From: a bacterium
GTDB lineage: Bacteria; Sysuimicrobiota; Sysuimicrobiia; Sysuimicrobiales; Segetimicrobiaceae
Assembly: GCA_035308905.1 (NCBI GenBank)
Contig: DATGFS010000022.1
Location: 62,001 to 126,000 of the forward strand
Length of the DNA stretch: 64,000 nt
Reading direction: 5' to 3'
Shown here: one piece after another, positions 35,038 through 43,397 of the stretch
Numbering within the stretch: position 1 is the stretch's first letter
How the letters are laid out: every line of letters starts with the position of its first letter
Position numbers and translations under genes: made by a program
The notes under the pieces: model-generated
What the model saw: only the letters and a program-made list of their open reading frames with translations
Database searches by the model: none
What the model was told of the DNA's origin: nothing

Positions 35038-36558
35038 TTACGCCGGCAGCCCGTAGAGGTCGGTGAACTTGGCGCGCAGATAGCCCACGTACGGCTCGGC
35101 CGTCAGCACGGAGCCCGTCGCGCGCTGGAGCAGCTCGGAGGGCAGGAACTTGCGGCCGTGCACGTAGACGTGGTCCCGCATCCACCCGTAGAGCGCGGCG
35201 AAGCGTCCCGCGCGGATGTCGTCCAGGAGCGACGGGTGTGCGCGGCGCGCGGCGTCGAACAGCTGCGCCGATGCCACGTTGCCGAGGGTGTAGGAGGGGA
35301 AGGAGCCGACCAGCCCGCTCGACCAGTGGATATCTTGCAGCACGCCGTCGGTGTCGTCGGGCGGCGTGAGGCCGAGAAAGGTGCGCATCCGGCCCCCCCA
35401 GGCCTCCGGCAGATCCCGGACCGCCAGGTCACCGGTCAGCAGCGCCTTTTCAAGCTCGAACCGCAGCACGATGTGCAGATTGTATGTGACCTCGTCGGCA
35501 CTCACGCGGATCAGTCCCGGCTCGACGTGGTTTACCGCCCGGTAGACGCGCTCGGCGTCGGCCGACTCGAGCTGCTCCGGGAACGCCCGGCGGAGAAGCG
35601 GAAACGCGTACTCCCAAAACGCGCGGCTGCGGCCGACAAGGTTCTCCCACATGCGCGACTGGGACTCGTGGATGCCGCTGCCGGCGCCCTCGGCGAGCGG
35701 CGACCGCTCCAGCGCCGGCGCGGTGCCCTGGCTGTACATCGCGTGCCCCGATTCGTGAAACACGCCGAACACCGCGGACAGGCGCCGGCCGTAGCGCGTG
35801 GTGATCCGCACGTCGTCGCGATGAAACTTCGTGGAGAACGGATGCGCGGACAGGTCCAGCCGTCCGCGCCGCGTGTCGTAGCCGAACGCCTCCACCATCT
35901 CGAGCGCGAACGTCCGCTGCGCCGCTTCGTCGAAGCCGGCATCGAGCACGGCCGGATCCACGGCGCCGGCCCGCGACGCGATTCCCCGCACCAGCGGCAC
36001 CACGACCTCGAGAAGGCGCCCGAACAGCGTCTCCAGCTCGCGCGCCGTCACGCCGGGATCGTAGCGGTCCACGAGGGCGTCGTAGGGATGCCCGGCGTAG
36101 CCGATGTACTCCGCCTCCCGCCGGGCGAGCCGGAACACTTCCTCGAGATGCGGCCTGAAGACGGCGAAGTCGTTCGTCCGCCGCGCCTCCCGCCAGACGT
36201 GCGTCGCGACCGCCGAGACGCGCCGCTGCTCGGCCACGAACTCCGCCGGCAGCTTCGCGGCGCGGTCGAGGTCGCGGCGCGTCACCCGGACGAGGGCCGC
36301 GTCGTCTGACGCCGGATCGGCGCCGCGCGCGGCGGCCTCCGCCGCGTCGAGCAGGCGCCGGCTCTCGTCCGCCACGAGACGCTCATGGGCGAGACGCGCG
36401 AGCGTCGCGAGCTGAAGCGCGCGGCCTTCCGCCCCGCCGGGCGGCATCAGGGTCTCCTGGTCCCAGCGGAGAATCGCCGCCGCCGCTCTGAGATCGGCGA
36501 TCGTCGCGAGGTGCGATCGAAGCGCCGCAACCGCCCGGCCGGGCGCGCTGTCGCTCAT
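35038..36558 (-). CDS. Thermostable carboxypeptidase 1 (Taq type, M32)
   Basis: A 506-residue cytosolic metallocarboxypeptidase. ATG 36558 is preceded by AGGAGG. The zinc motif HESGH is at 268-272 and the third ligand is in GIHESQ (Glu298), as in M32; other family words are ILRWDQETLMPPGG near the N-terminus and HEVTYNLHI-like ADEVTYNLHIVLRFELE. It removes C-terminal amino acids from peptides, consistent with the peptide importers nearby. Length matches the family (about 500). Confidence 0.94.
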   Translation of the reverse strand: MSDSAPGRAVAALRSHLATIADLRAAAAILRWDQETLMPPGGAEGRALQLATLARLAHERLVADESRRLLDAAEAAARGADPASDDAALVRVTRRDLDRAAKLPAEFVAEQRRVSAVATHVWREARRTNDFAVFRPHLEEVFRLARREAEYIGYAGHPYDALVDRYDPGVTARELETLFGRLLEVVVPLVRGIASRAGAVDPAVLDAGFDEAAQRTFALEMVEAFGYDTRRGRLDLSAHPFSTKFHRDDVRITTRYGRRLSAVFGVFHESGHAMYSQGTAPALERSPLAEGAGSGIHESQSRMWENLVGRSRAFWEYAFPLLRRAFPEQLESADAERVYRAVNHVEPGLIRVSADEVTYNLHIVLRFELEKALLTGDLAVRDLPEAWGGRMRTFLGLTPPDDTDGVLQDIHWSSGLVGSFPSYTLGNVASAQLFDAARRAHPSLLDDIRAGRFAALYGWMRDHVYVHGRKFLPSELLQRATGSVLTAEPYVGYLRAKFTDLYGLPA

Positions 36559-36713
36559 GGCGTTCCTCCTCGTCCGAACGGCGTCTGCGGGCCGGCGGCC
36601 CGCGCGGCTGCGCGGCGCGGGAGAGCCCCGCGGCCGCCGCGAAGGCCATTTCGGGAGCATCGTGGCGATGCCTTCGCCGCCGCGCGCCCGATCCGCCGTC
36701 GAGGAGTGGACCG

Positions 36714-37475
36714 ATGCGAAATACCGTGCTGCTCGAAGAAATGACGTGGCCGGAGGTGCGCGACGCGATCGCGGCCGGGAAGCGTCGGGTCATCGTCATG
36801 CTGGCCGCGATGGAACAGCACGGACCGCACCTGCCGATCGGGACGGACACGTATCTCGGCTACGCGACCGGCGTCCGCCTCGCCCGCCGGCTCGGAGATG
36901 CGCTCGTCGCGCCGGTGATTACGATCGGCTATTCCGCGGGACACCTGCCGATGGCCGGGACGGTGAGCATCGAGGAATCCACGCTCGAGACCGTGATCGA
37001 AGACGTCTGCCGGTCGCTGGCCCGCCACGGCTTCCGCGAGGTGATTCTGCTCTGCAGCCACGGCGGCAACTATCGCGCGCTGCGGAACGTGCTGCCGCGC
37101 CTGCGCGACGAGCATTCGGCGCTGCGGATCTCGGCCGTCACGGACTTCGATGAGTGGCTGCAGCAGACGCGGGCCTTCGCCGCGCGCGAGGGGCTCGACA
37201 TGGCGAAACTCGGCGTCCACGCGGCGCAGGGGGAAACGTCCCTCATGCTCGCGCACCGGCCCGATCTCGTCGAGATGGAGAACGCGTGCGAAGGCTTTAC
37301 CGGCGACGCCTCGATCCGGTGGCGCTCGAAGGTCCCGCCGCCGATGGACACGATGAGCCCCACCGGAATTTTGGGCGACGCGAGGGGCTCGACCGCGGAA
37401 CTGGGCGAGAAGATGTTCGCGGAGCGGATCGAGCGCCTGGCGTCGATGATCGAAGCCGGCGACATGGCCCGGTAG
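36714..37475 (+). CDS. Creatininase-family hydrolase
   Basis: A 253-residue protein with ATG at 36714 behind GAGGAG. It has the creatininase metal site: Glu34 and His36 in MEQHGPHLPIGTD with Asp45, then GYSAGHLPMAGTVSI and HGGN (116-119), and HAAQGETSLML with the last Glu. The family includes creatinine amidohydrolase, enzymes of riboflavin/F420 and mycofactocin pathways, and many unknowns. It precedes a flavin-dependent LLM oxidoreductase by 9 bases, which hints at a shared catabolic or cofactor-related role. Confidence 0.88.
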   Translation: MRNTVLLEEMTWPEVRDAIAAGKRRVIVMLAAMEQHGPHLPIGTDTYLGYATGVRLARRLGDALVAPVITIGYSAGHLPMAGTVSIEESTLETVIEDVCRSLARHGFREVILLCSHGGNYRALRNVLPRLRDEHSALRISAVTDFDEWLQQTRAFAAREGLDMAKLGVHAAQGETSLMLAHRPDLVEMENACEGFTGDASIRWRSKVPPPMDTMSPTGILGDARGSTAELGEKMFAERIERLASMIEAGDMAR

Positions 37476-37484
37476 GCGGGCACG

Positions 37485-38477
37485 ATGCCTCCCACCGTCG
37501 GCCCCGCGCGCTCTCGACGCGCGCCGATGATGTTCGGATTCCACATGCCCAAGTTCACGTTTCCCGGAGTGCCCGCCAGCGGTCTATGGGATCGCGTCGT
37601 CGAGAATGCCCTCGCGGCGGAGCGGGCGGGCTTCGACTTCGTCACGGTGATGGACCACTTCTATCAGATCGGCGTGGTCGGCGCGGACACCGATCCCATG
37701 CTCGAGGCGTACACGACGCTCGGCGCGCTGGCCGCCCGCACGTCGCGCGTCGGGCTCGGGACGCTCGTCACCGGAGTGACGTACCGGAATCCGGCGCTGC
37801 TCGCGAAGATGGTGACCACGCTGGACATGATCTCCAAGGGCCGCGCGCTGATGGGCATCGGAGCGGCCTGGAACGAAGCGGAGCATCGAGGGTACGGCTT
37901 TGAGTTTCCGCCCGTCCGCGAGCGGATGGACCGGCTCGATGAGGCCCTGACCATCATCAGGAGCATGTTCCGCGAGGAGCGCCCGTCCTTCCAAGGCCGG
38001 TACTATCGGATCGAGCGCGCGCTCAACAGTCCCCGGCCGATCCAGCCCGGCGGGCCGAAGATTCTCATCGGCGGGGGCGGAGAGAAACGGACCCTCCGAT
38101 TGCTCGCGCGGCACGGCGACATCGGCCACTGGTTCGGCGGCGACTTGGAGGGTCTGAAGCGGAAGAAGGAGATCTTCGGGCGCCACTGCGAGGCCGAAGG
38201 GCGAGACCCTTCTGCGGTGCTTCTGACCGTCGGCAGCGGGCTTCTGCTGGTCCGAAGCGAGCACGACGCCGCGTCCGCGCTCGAGGGCATTCCGGCCGCG
38301 CGGCGGCGCATGGTCCATCCCGCCACGCTTCCCCAGGCCGCCGAACTGCTCGGCAGGTACGTCGACGCGGGATTCGGCGGTTTCACGTTCGACAATGTGG
38401 CGCTGGCCGCTCCCGACTCGATCGAACTCGCCGGCGAGTTGATCACAATGATGCGGGGGAGAGAGAGCGCGGTTTAG
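37485..38477 (+). CDS. LLM-class flavin/F420-dependent oxidoreductase
   Basis: A 330-residue TIM-barrel protein of the bacterial luciferase-like family. Words: TVMDHFYQIG near residue 60, RVGLGTLVTGVTYRNPALLAK, GRALMGIGAAWNEAEHRGYGFEFPPVRERMDRLDEAL (given here only in part) and PKILIGGGGEKRTLRLLARHGDI. The pattern is closest to F420-dependent LLM enzymes, but FMN use cannot be excluded. ATG 37485 is used; 37527 or 37530 are possible later starts. Its stop overlaps that of the convergent DUF488 gene by 4 bases. Confidence 0.88.
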   Translation: MPPTVGPARSRRAPMMFGFHMPKFTFPGVPASGLWDRVVENALAAERAGFDFVTVMDHFYQIGVVGADTDPMLEAYTTLGALAARTSRVGLGTLVTGVTYRNPALLAKMVTTLDMISKGRALMGIGAAWNEAEHRGYGFEFPPVRERMDRLDEALTIIRSMFREERPSFQGRYYRIERALNSPRPIQPGGPKILIGGGGEKRTLRLLARHGDIGHWFGGDLEGLKRKKEIFGRHCEAEGRDPSAVLLTVGSGLLLVRSEHDAASALEGIPAARRRMVHPATLPQAAELLGRYVDAGFGGFTFDNVALAAPDSIELAGELITMMRGRESAV

Positions 38478-39028
38478 GGCCGGCCGCGTCGAACGCGCTC
38501 TGCCGGCGCCGGCGGCCCGGGATACGTGACCCGTCCGCCCTCAACACGTGCCCACGGGGTCGGCTTGTGCGTGGTGCCCTTGCCCGGGCCCATGATGTCG
38601 AGCACGTCGTCGCCGCGCGCAATGAGCGCGTCGGCCACGAGCGAGCGGTGGCAGCGCCAGGGCACCGCCTCGGCGCACATGATCGCGACGGGACCGGCGT
38701 CCCGCGCGAGCGCGCGCAGTTCCCTCAGGGCCTCCGCGAACTCCGGTGTCTCCATATAATCGGCGAACCCGCGGAATCCCGTGTTCCGCCACGCCGTGTT
38801 GGTCGAGTCCGGGCGCGGCTTCCGTAACCCCCCAAGCGCCTTCATGTGCCGGTAGCGGATGCGCCGGTTGGGCAGGATGCGCCGCAGACTCTCGGCGTTG
38901 AACTGCGGCACGTGGCGCGAGCGAGGCACCGTCCGGATGTCGACCAGCGTGCGGACGCCGAAGCTGCGCAGCGCCTCGACCAGCTCGTCGAGAGACCGTG
39001 TGGAGTGCCCGATCGTGTAGATACGCAT
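38474..39028 (-). CDS. DUF488 family protein
   Basis: A 184-residue protein with the DUF488 start YTIGHSTRSLDELVEAL, VDIRTVPRSRHVPQFN, and the signature CAEAVPWRCHRSLVADAL. The two cysteines there are well conserved in the family; its function is unknown, with a suggested nucleic-acid or nuclease-like role that has not been shown for this group. ATG 39028 is used; a GTG at 39046 adds six residues. Stop codons of this gene and the LLM gene overlap. Confidence 0.88.
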   Translation of the reverse strand: MRIYTIGHSTRSLDELVEALRSFGVRTLVDIRTVPRSRHVPQFNAESLRRILPNRRIRYRHMKALGGLRKPRPDSTNTAWRNTGFRGFADYMETPEFAEALRELRALARDAGPVAIMCAEAVPWRCHRSLVADALIARGDDVLDIMGPGKGTTHKPTPWARVEGGRVTYPGPPAPAERVRRGRP

Positions 39029-39150
39029 CGGGTCGCTCTTTCCCACGCCCGCGTCCCGGCCCTGCCGACGCTTCGACGCGCTGGTCGGCGGGTGAAGACA
39101 GGTGTTATTGGCCGGTTTTAGTAGGTGCTACCACTCGGCGTGCGGTGGCT

Positions 39151-39172
39151 GCTCACCGCGAGCGCGGTGAGC
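39151..39172. repeat. Inverted repeat in intergenic space
   Basis: GCTCACCGCG-AG-CGCGGTGAGC, two 10-base arms around a 2-base centre. It lies 123 bases upstream of the DUF488 start and 131 before the monooxygenase-like gene. It could be an operator for a dimeric regulator or a very tight hairpin. Confidence 0.5.
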
Positions 39173-39210
39173 GAGGATGGTAGAGCCGCCGGCCTGCGTC
39201 AGGCACGCGT

Positions 39211-39239
39211 GAGGGCCGGGGGCTCCGCCCCCGGCCCTC
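39211..39239. terminator. 13-bp GC-rich hairpin
   Basis: GAGGGCCGGGGGC, loop TCC, and its exact complement. No T-tract follows on either strand. It sits between the divergent DUF488 and flavoprotein genes, where a terminator is unexpected, so it may instead be a regulatory hairpin in the flavoprotein leader. The whole 39029-39302 gap holds this hairpin and the repeat at 39151; I see no gene in it. Confidence 0.45.
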
Positions 39240-39302
39240 AAGCCAGGCTTGCCGCCCGGCGCAGGGCCGGAGCGGCGGCACTGCGAACCGATTGGGCACC
39301 AC

Positions 39303-40520
39303 ATGACCGAGACGGCAAATATCGTCATCGTTGGGGCCGGCCAGGCGGGGCTCGCACTCAGCCACGAGCTCGCGGCCGCGGCGGTCGACCATACCGTTTT
39401 GGAGCGCGGCCGTGTGGGCGAGACGTGGCGCGGCCGCTGGAACAGCTTCTGCCTCGTGATTCCCAACTGGACCGTCCGGCTGCCGGGCTACTCGTACGGC
39501 GGTGATCCCGACGGCTTCATGCCTCGGGACGAGATCGTGGCGCATCTCCAGGGGTACGCACGCAGCTTCGAGGCGCCCGTGCGCGAGGACATCAACGTCA
39601 CGGCGCTCGAACAGGCGGACTCGGGCGGCTTTCTGGTGCGCACGTCGTCGGGCGAGATCCGGGCCCGCCAGGTCGTCCTCGCCGCCGGCGCCTATCAGAG
39701 ACCGCACCGGCCCGCCGCCGCGGCGCAGCTCCCCGCATCGCTTCACGTGATCGATGCCGAGCAGTACACGCAGCCCGGCGCGCTGCCCGCGGGCCCGGCG
39801 CTCGTGGTCGGGAGCGGCCAGACCGGGTGCCAGCTCGCCGAGGAGCTCCGCGAGGCGGGCCGGGAGACCTACCTGGCCTGCGGGCGCGCTCCCTGGGCGC
39901 CCCGGCGCCTCGACGGGCGCGACATCATCGCCTGGATCGACGAGACGCCGTTCATGGACATGACCCTCTCCGACCTCCCCAGTCCGCTCGCGCGGCTCGG
40001 CGCCAATGTGCAGGCGAGCGGCCGCGGCGGCGGCCACGACTGCCACTACCGGACGCTGCAGACGCTCGGTGTGCGCCTGCTGGGCCACCTCACGGGCATC
40101 GAGGACGGCGTCGCGTACTTTGCGCCGGATGCGGCCGAGTCGGTCGCGTTCGGCGACGCCCGGTACGCCGATATCTGCGGCCTCATCCGCAAAGCGTGCG
40201 CGGCGCGCGGCGTGAAGCCGCCGGAGATGCCGCCGCCGGCGCCGTTTCAGGCCGATCCGCTGGACCGCCTGAAGCTCGACCGGCTCGGCGCGGTCGTGTT
40301 CACCTCGGGGTTTCGGCCGGACTACGGGCGCTGGGTCAGACTGCCGTCGGCGTTCGACGAGATGGGGTTCCCGATCCAACGCAACGGCTCGAGCACGGTG
40401 ATCCCCGGGTTGCATTTCATGGGCGTGCACTTTCAGCGCAAGCGCAAGTCCGCAACGTTCCTCGGTGTCGCGGAGGACGCGGCCGTCCTCGCCGAGACGA
40501 TCGCGTCGGCGGCGCGCTGA
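39303..40520 (+). CDS. FAD/NAD(P)-binding flavin monooxygenase-like oxidoreductase
   Basis: A 405-residue two-Rossmann flavoprotein, ATG 39303. The FAD fold is IVIVGAGQAGLALS (7-20), followed by WRGRWNSFCLVIPNW, a BVMO-like segment, and the NADPH fold LVVGSGQTGCQLAEEL (about 170-185). A final GxGHFMG-like FMGVHFQRKRKSATFLGV is present. It resembles class B flavin monooxygenases and the CzcO-type oxidoreductases. The FxGxxxHxxx(W/F) fingerprint of true Baeyer-Villiger enzymes is not clear, so the reaction is open. Confidence 0.85.
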   Translation: MTETANIVIVGAGQAGLALSHELAAAAVDHTVLERGRVGETWRGRWNSFCLVIPNWTVRLPGYSYGGDPDGFMPRDEIVAHLQGYARSFEAPVREDINVTALEQADSGGFLVRTSSGEIRARQVVLAAGAYQRPHRPAAAAQLPASLHVIDAEQYTQPGALPAGPALVVGSGQTGCQLAEELREAGRETYLACGRAPWAPRRLDGRDIIAWIDETPFMDMTLSDLPSPLARLGANVQASGRGGGHDCHYRTLQTLGVRLLGHLTGIEDGVAYFAPDAAESVAFGDARYADICGLIRKACAARGVKPPEMPPPAPFQADPLDRLKLDRLGAVVFTSGFRPDYGRWVRLPSAFDEMGFPIQRNGSSTVIPGLHFMGVHFQRKRKSATFLGVAEDAAVLAETIASAAR

Positions 40521-40611
40521 CACCACACCGCGCGGGGTCCGCGCGGGATCATCGCCGGCCGGCCCGCTCCCGGGCGCCGGCCCCGCGGCAGGCCGTGCGC
40601 CGCCGCGCGTC

Positions 40612-40620
40612 TGTTATACT
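40612..40620 (+). promoter_or_regulatory. Extended -10 promoter (TGTTATACT) for glcD
   Basis: TG-T-TATACT lies only 3 bases before ATG 40624. Usual spacing puts the transcription start near 40627, so the ATG would be outside the mRNA and the in-frame GTG at 40630 would be the first codon, about leaderless. Confidence 0.45.
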
Positions 40621-40623
40621 GAA

Positions 40624-42102
40624 ATGGCCGTGAGTCTCGCCGAACTCCGCATTCGTATTGCCGATCGCGGTGCGCTGGCCGCCGCCCTCGAGGACGCGCT
40701 CGGGCGGGAGCGCGTCCTCGCGCAGCCCGTCGACCTCCTGGCCTACGAGTACGACGGCTCGGTCCTGGCCGCGGTGCCGGATCTTGTCGTGTTTCCAACC
40801 TCGACGGACGACGTCGCGGCAATCGTGCGCGCGGCCGGACGGTTCCGGGTACCGCTGATCGCACGCGGGTCGGGGACGGGGCTCTCCGGCGGCGCGATTA
40901 CGCCGATCGGCGGGGTCGTTGTCGCAATGACCAAGATGCGGCGCATCTTCTCGATCGACCTCGACAATCGCATCGCGGTCGTGCAGCCCGGCGTCATCAA
41001 CCTCGACGTCACGCGCGCGGTCGAGGGCGACGGCTACTTCTACGCGCCCGATCCGAGCAGCCAGTCGGCCTGCAGCATCGGCGGCAATGTCGCGAACAAC
41101 AGCGGCGGCGTGCACACCCTCGCGTTCGGCGTGACGACCAACCACGTGCTGGGACTCGAGATGGTGATGGCCGACGGCTCCGTCGCTCAGCTCGGCGGGC
41201 GCGGCCCCGACGAACCGGGACTCGACCTCGCCGGCCTGGCCGTCGGATCGGAAGGTACCATCGGCATCGTGACCGCGGTCACCGTCCGGCTGTTGCGCCG
41301 CCGGGAGACGGTCCGGACGATGCTCGGCATCTTCGAGACCATCGAAGACGCGAGTCAGGCCGTCGCCGACATCATCGCATCCGGCATCGGGCCGACGTCC
41401 CTCGAGATGATCGACCAGTTGACGGCGCAGGCCGTCGAGCCCGCGGTCCACGCGGGCCTGCCACTCGACGCCGGGGCGGTCCTTTTGATTGAAGTCGAGG
41501 GCGTGCGGGAAGGGCTTGCGCGGTGCGCCCGAACGGTCGAAGACTTGTGCCGGACCAACCGGGCCCGCGAGGTCCGCACCGCGCGCACCGAGGAGGAGCG
41601 CCACCTCTACTGGGCGGCGCGCAAGGGCGCGTTCGGCGCCATGGGCCGGCTCGCCCCGAACTACTACCTCCACGACGCCGTCGTGCCGCGAAGCCAGCTG
41701 CCCGCGATCATGCATCAGATCGGGGAAATCGCGCGGCGGTACAACATCCGCGTCGCGAACGTGTTTCACGCCGGCGACGGCAACGTGCATCCGCTCATTC
41801 CGTACGACGCGACGGCCCCCGGTGAAACCGACCGGGTGATGCAGGCGAGCGAGGAGATGCTCTCCGCATGCGTCGCCGCCGGCGGCAGCCTCAGCGGAGA
41901 GCACGGGATCGGCTTCGAAAAGAACAACTACATGCCCTGGATCTTCACCGACGCCGACCTCGGCGCGCAGCGGCGGCTCAAAGCCGCGTTCGACCCGGAG
42001 GACCGCATGAATCCATTCAAGGTGTTTCCGACGCCCGTCTCCTGCGGCGAGCTGCTCACACGGCGCCCGCCGCGGCTGGCGGCGTCGGGACTGTGGATTT
42101 GA
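40624..42102 (+). CDS. glcD: FAD-binding glycolate/D-lactate oxidase subunit GlcD-like
   Basis: A 492-residue flavoprotein. FAD_binding_4 lies at about 45-220 with LIARGSGTGLSGGAITPIGG and FYAPDPSSQSACSIGGNVANNSGGV; the C-terminal FAD-linked oxidase cap has RVANVFHAGDGNVHPLI and SLSGEHGIGFEK. This is the GlcD/LldD-type family oxidising 2-hydroxyacids such as glycolate or D-lactate. The next two genes (Fe-S and second flavoprotein) complete a GlcDEF-like complex. ATG 40624 is the conventional start but the promoter suggests GTG 40630 (loss of two residues). Confidence 0.92.
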   Translation: MAVSLAELRIRIADRGALAAALEDALGRERVLAQPVDLLAYEYDGSVLAAVPDLVVFPTSTDDVAAIVRAAGRFRVPLIARGSGTGLSGGAITPIGGVVVAMTKMRRIFSIDLDNRIAVVQPGVINLDVTRAVEGDGYFYAPDPSSQSACSIGGNVANNSGGVHTLAFGVTTNHVLGLEMVMADGSVAQLGGRGPDEPGLDLAGLAVGSEGTIGIVTAVTVRLLRRRETVRTMLGIFETIEDASQAVADIIASGIGPTSLEMIDQLTAQAVEPAVHAGLPLDAGAVLLIEVEGVREGLARCARTVEDLCRTNRAREVRTARTEEERHLYWAARKGAFGAMGRLAPNYYLHDAVVPRSQLPAIMHQIGEIARRYNIRVANVFHAGDGNVHPLIPYDATAPGETDRVMQASEEMLSACVAAGGSLSGEHGIGFEKNNYMPWIFTDADLGAQRRLKAAFDPEDRMNPFKVFPTPVSCGELLTRRPPRLAASGLWI

Positions 42103-42107
42103 GTACG

Positions 42108-43397
42108 ATGGCGACGGCCGCCGCCCGTCCGATCCCGCGCCTGCTGATCCCCGAGCTGGACAAGTGCATCCAGTGCGGGTTCTGCCTGCCGGCCTGCCCG
42201 ACGTACCGCATGCTCGGCGTCGAGACCGAGTCGCCGCGCGGCCGCATCCACCTGATCGAGGCGGCGGCGCAGGGCCGGGTGCCGCTCGACGCGCGGCTCG
42301 AGGAGCACATGTACGTCTGCCTGGGCTGCCGCGCGTGCGAGACCGCGTGCCCGGCAGGGGTGCACTTCGGCACGATCATCGAAGCGGGGCGCGCGGAGGT
42401 CGGGCCGACCGGCTCCCCGCTCGCCAGACGTGTGACGCTCGCGGCGCTGCGCCACCTGATGCCGTATCCCGGACGCCTGCGCGCCGCGGCGGGACTGCTG
42501 CGCCTGTACCAGCGCAGCGGGCTCGGACGGCTCCTGCGACGGCTGCATCTGATGCCGGAGCGGCTCGGCGAGATGGAGGCCCTCCTCCCGGCGGTGCCGG
42601 ACGGCGCGTTCGCACCGGAGCAGGAGGTGTTTCCCGCGATCGGCCCGCGGCGCGCCCGCGTGGGGCTGCTCGCCGGCTGCGCGATGAGCGTGCTCTTCCC
42701 GGAGTCCAACGAGGCGACGGTCCGCGTGCTGCGGCGCAACGGCTGCGAGGTCGTGATCCCGCGGGAGCAGACCTGCTGCGGCGCGCTCAACATCCACAAC
42801 GGCGAGCGCGCGGCCGCCCAGGCGATGGCCCGCCGCAACATCGAAAGCTTCCTGCGCGCGGGTGTGGACGCGGTGGTCATCAACGCGGCCGGCTGCGGGG
42901 TGGCGAGCAAGGAATACCCGGTGCTGTTCCGCGACGACGACCCGGGGTACGTGCCCCGGGCCGAGGCGTTCAGCAGCCTGTGCCGCGACGCGACCGAGTT
43001 CCTCGCGGAGCTGGGCCTCGCCGGCGCGCTCGGCGAGATCCGCGCGCGCGCGACGTATCAGGACCCGTGCCATCTCGCGCACGGCCAGCGCATCCGCCGC
43101 CAGCCCCGCGAGCTGCTGCGCAAGATCCCGGGCCTCGAGCTCGTCGAGATGGACGGCGCGGACCACTGCTGCGGCAGCGCCGGCATCTACAACATCGTGC
43201 AGCCCGGCTACTCGCGGCAGATCCTCGAAGAGAAGATGCGCGCGGTGCTCCGGACCGGCGCAGACCTGCTGGTCGCGCCGAACCCGGGCTGCCTGCTGCA
43301 GCTCGCCGCCGGGATCCGCGCCCAGGGCATCCCGATGGAGGCGTGCCACGTGGTCGATCTGCTCGACCGGGCGTACACGGTGGCAGAGAACTCGTGA
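42108..43397 (+). CDS. glcF: Glycolate oxidase iron-sulfur subunit GlcF-like
   Basis: A 429-residue protein with two 4Fe-4S motifs, KCIQCGFCLPACP and VCLGCRACETACPAG, followed by two CCG domains (TCCGALNIHNG and HCCGSAGIYN) of the kind found in GlcF and heterodisulfide reductase subunits. It passes electrons from the flavoprotein subunits to the respiratory chain at the membrane surface. ATG 42108 follows the glcD stop by 5 bases; a TTG at 42099 is a possible overlapping start. Confidence 0.92.
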   Translation: MATAAARPIPRLLIPELDKCIQCGFCLPACPTYRMLGVETESPRGRIHLIEAAAQGRVPLDARLEEHMYVCLGCRACETACPAGVHFGTIIEAGRAEVGPTGSPLARRVTLAALRHLMPYPGRLRAAAGLLRLYQRSGLGRLLRRLHLMPERLGEMEALLPAVPDGAFAPEQEVFPAIGPRRARVGLLAGCAMSVLFPESNEATVRVLRRNGCEVVIPREQTCCGALNIHNGERAAAQAMARRNIESFLRAGVDAVVINAAGCGVASKEYPVLFRDDDPGYVPRAEAFSSLCRDATEFLAELGLAGALGEIRARATYQDPCHLAHGQRIRRQPRELLRKIPGLELVEMDGADHCCGSAGIYNIVQPGYSRQILEEKMRAVLRTGADLLVAPNPGCLLQLAAGIRAQGIPMEACHVVDLLDRAYTVAENS

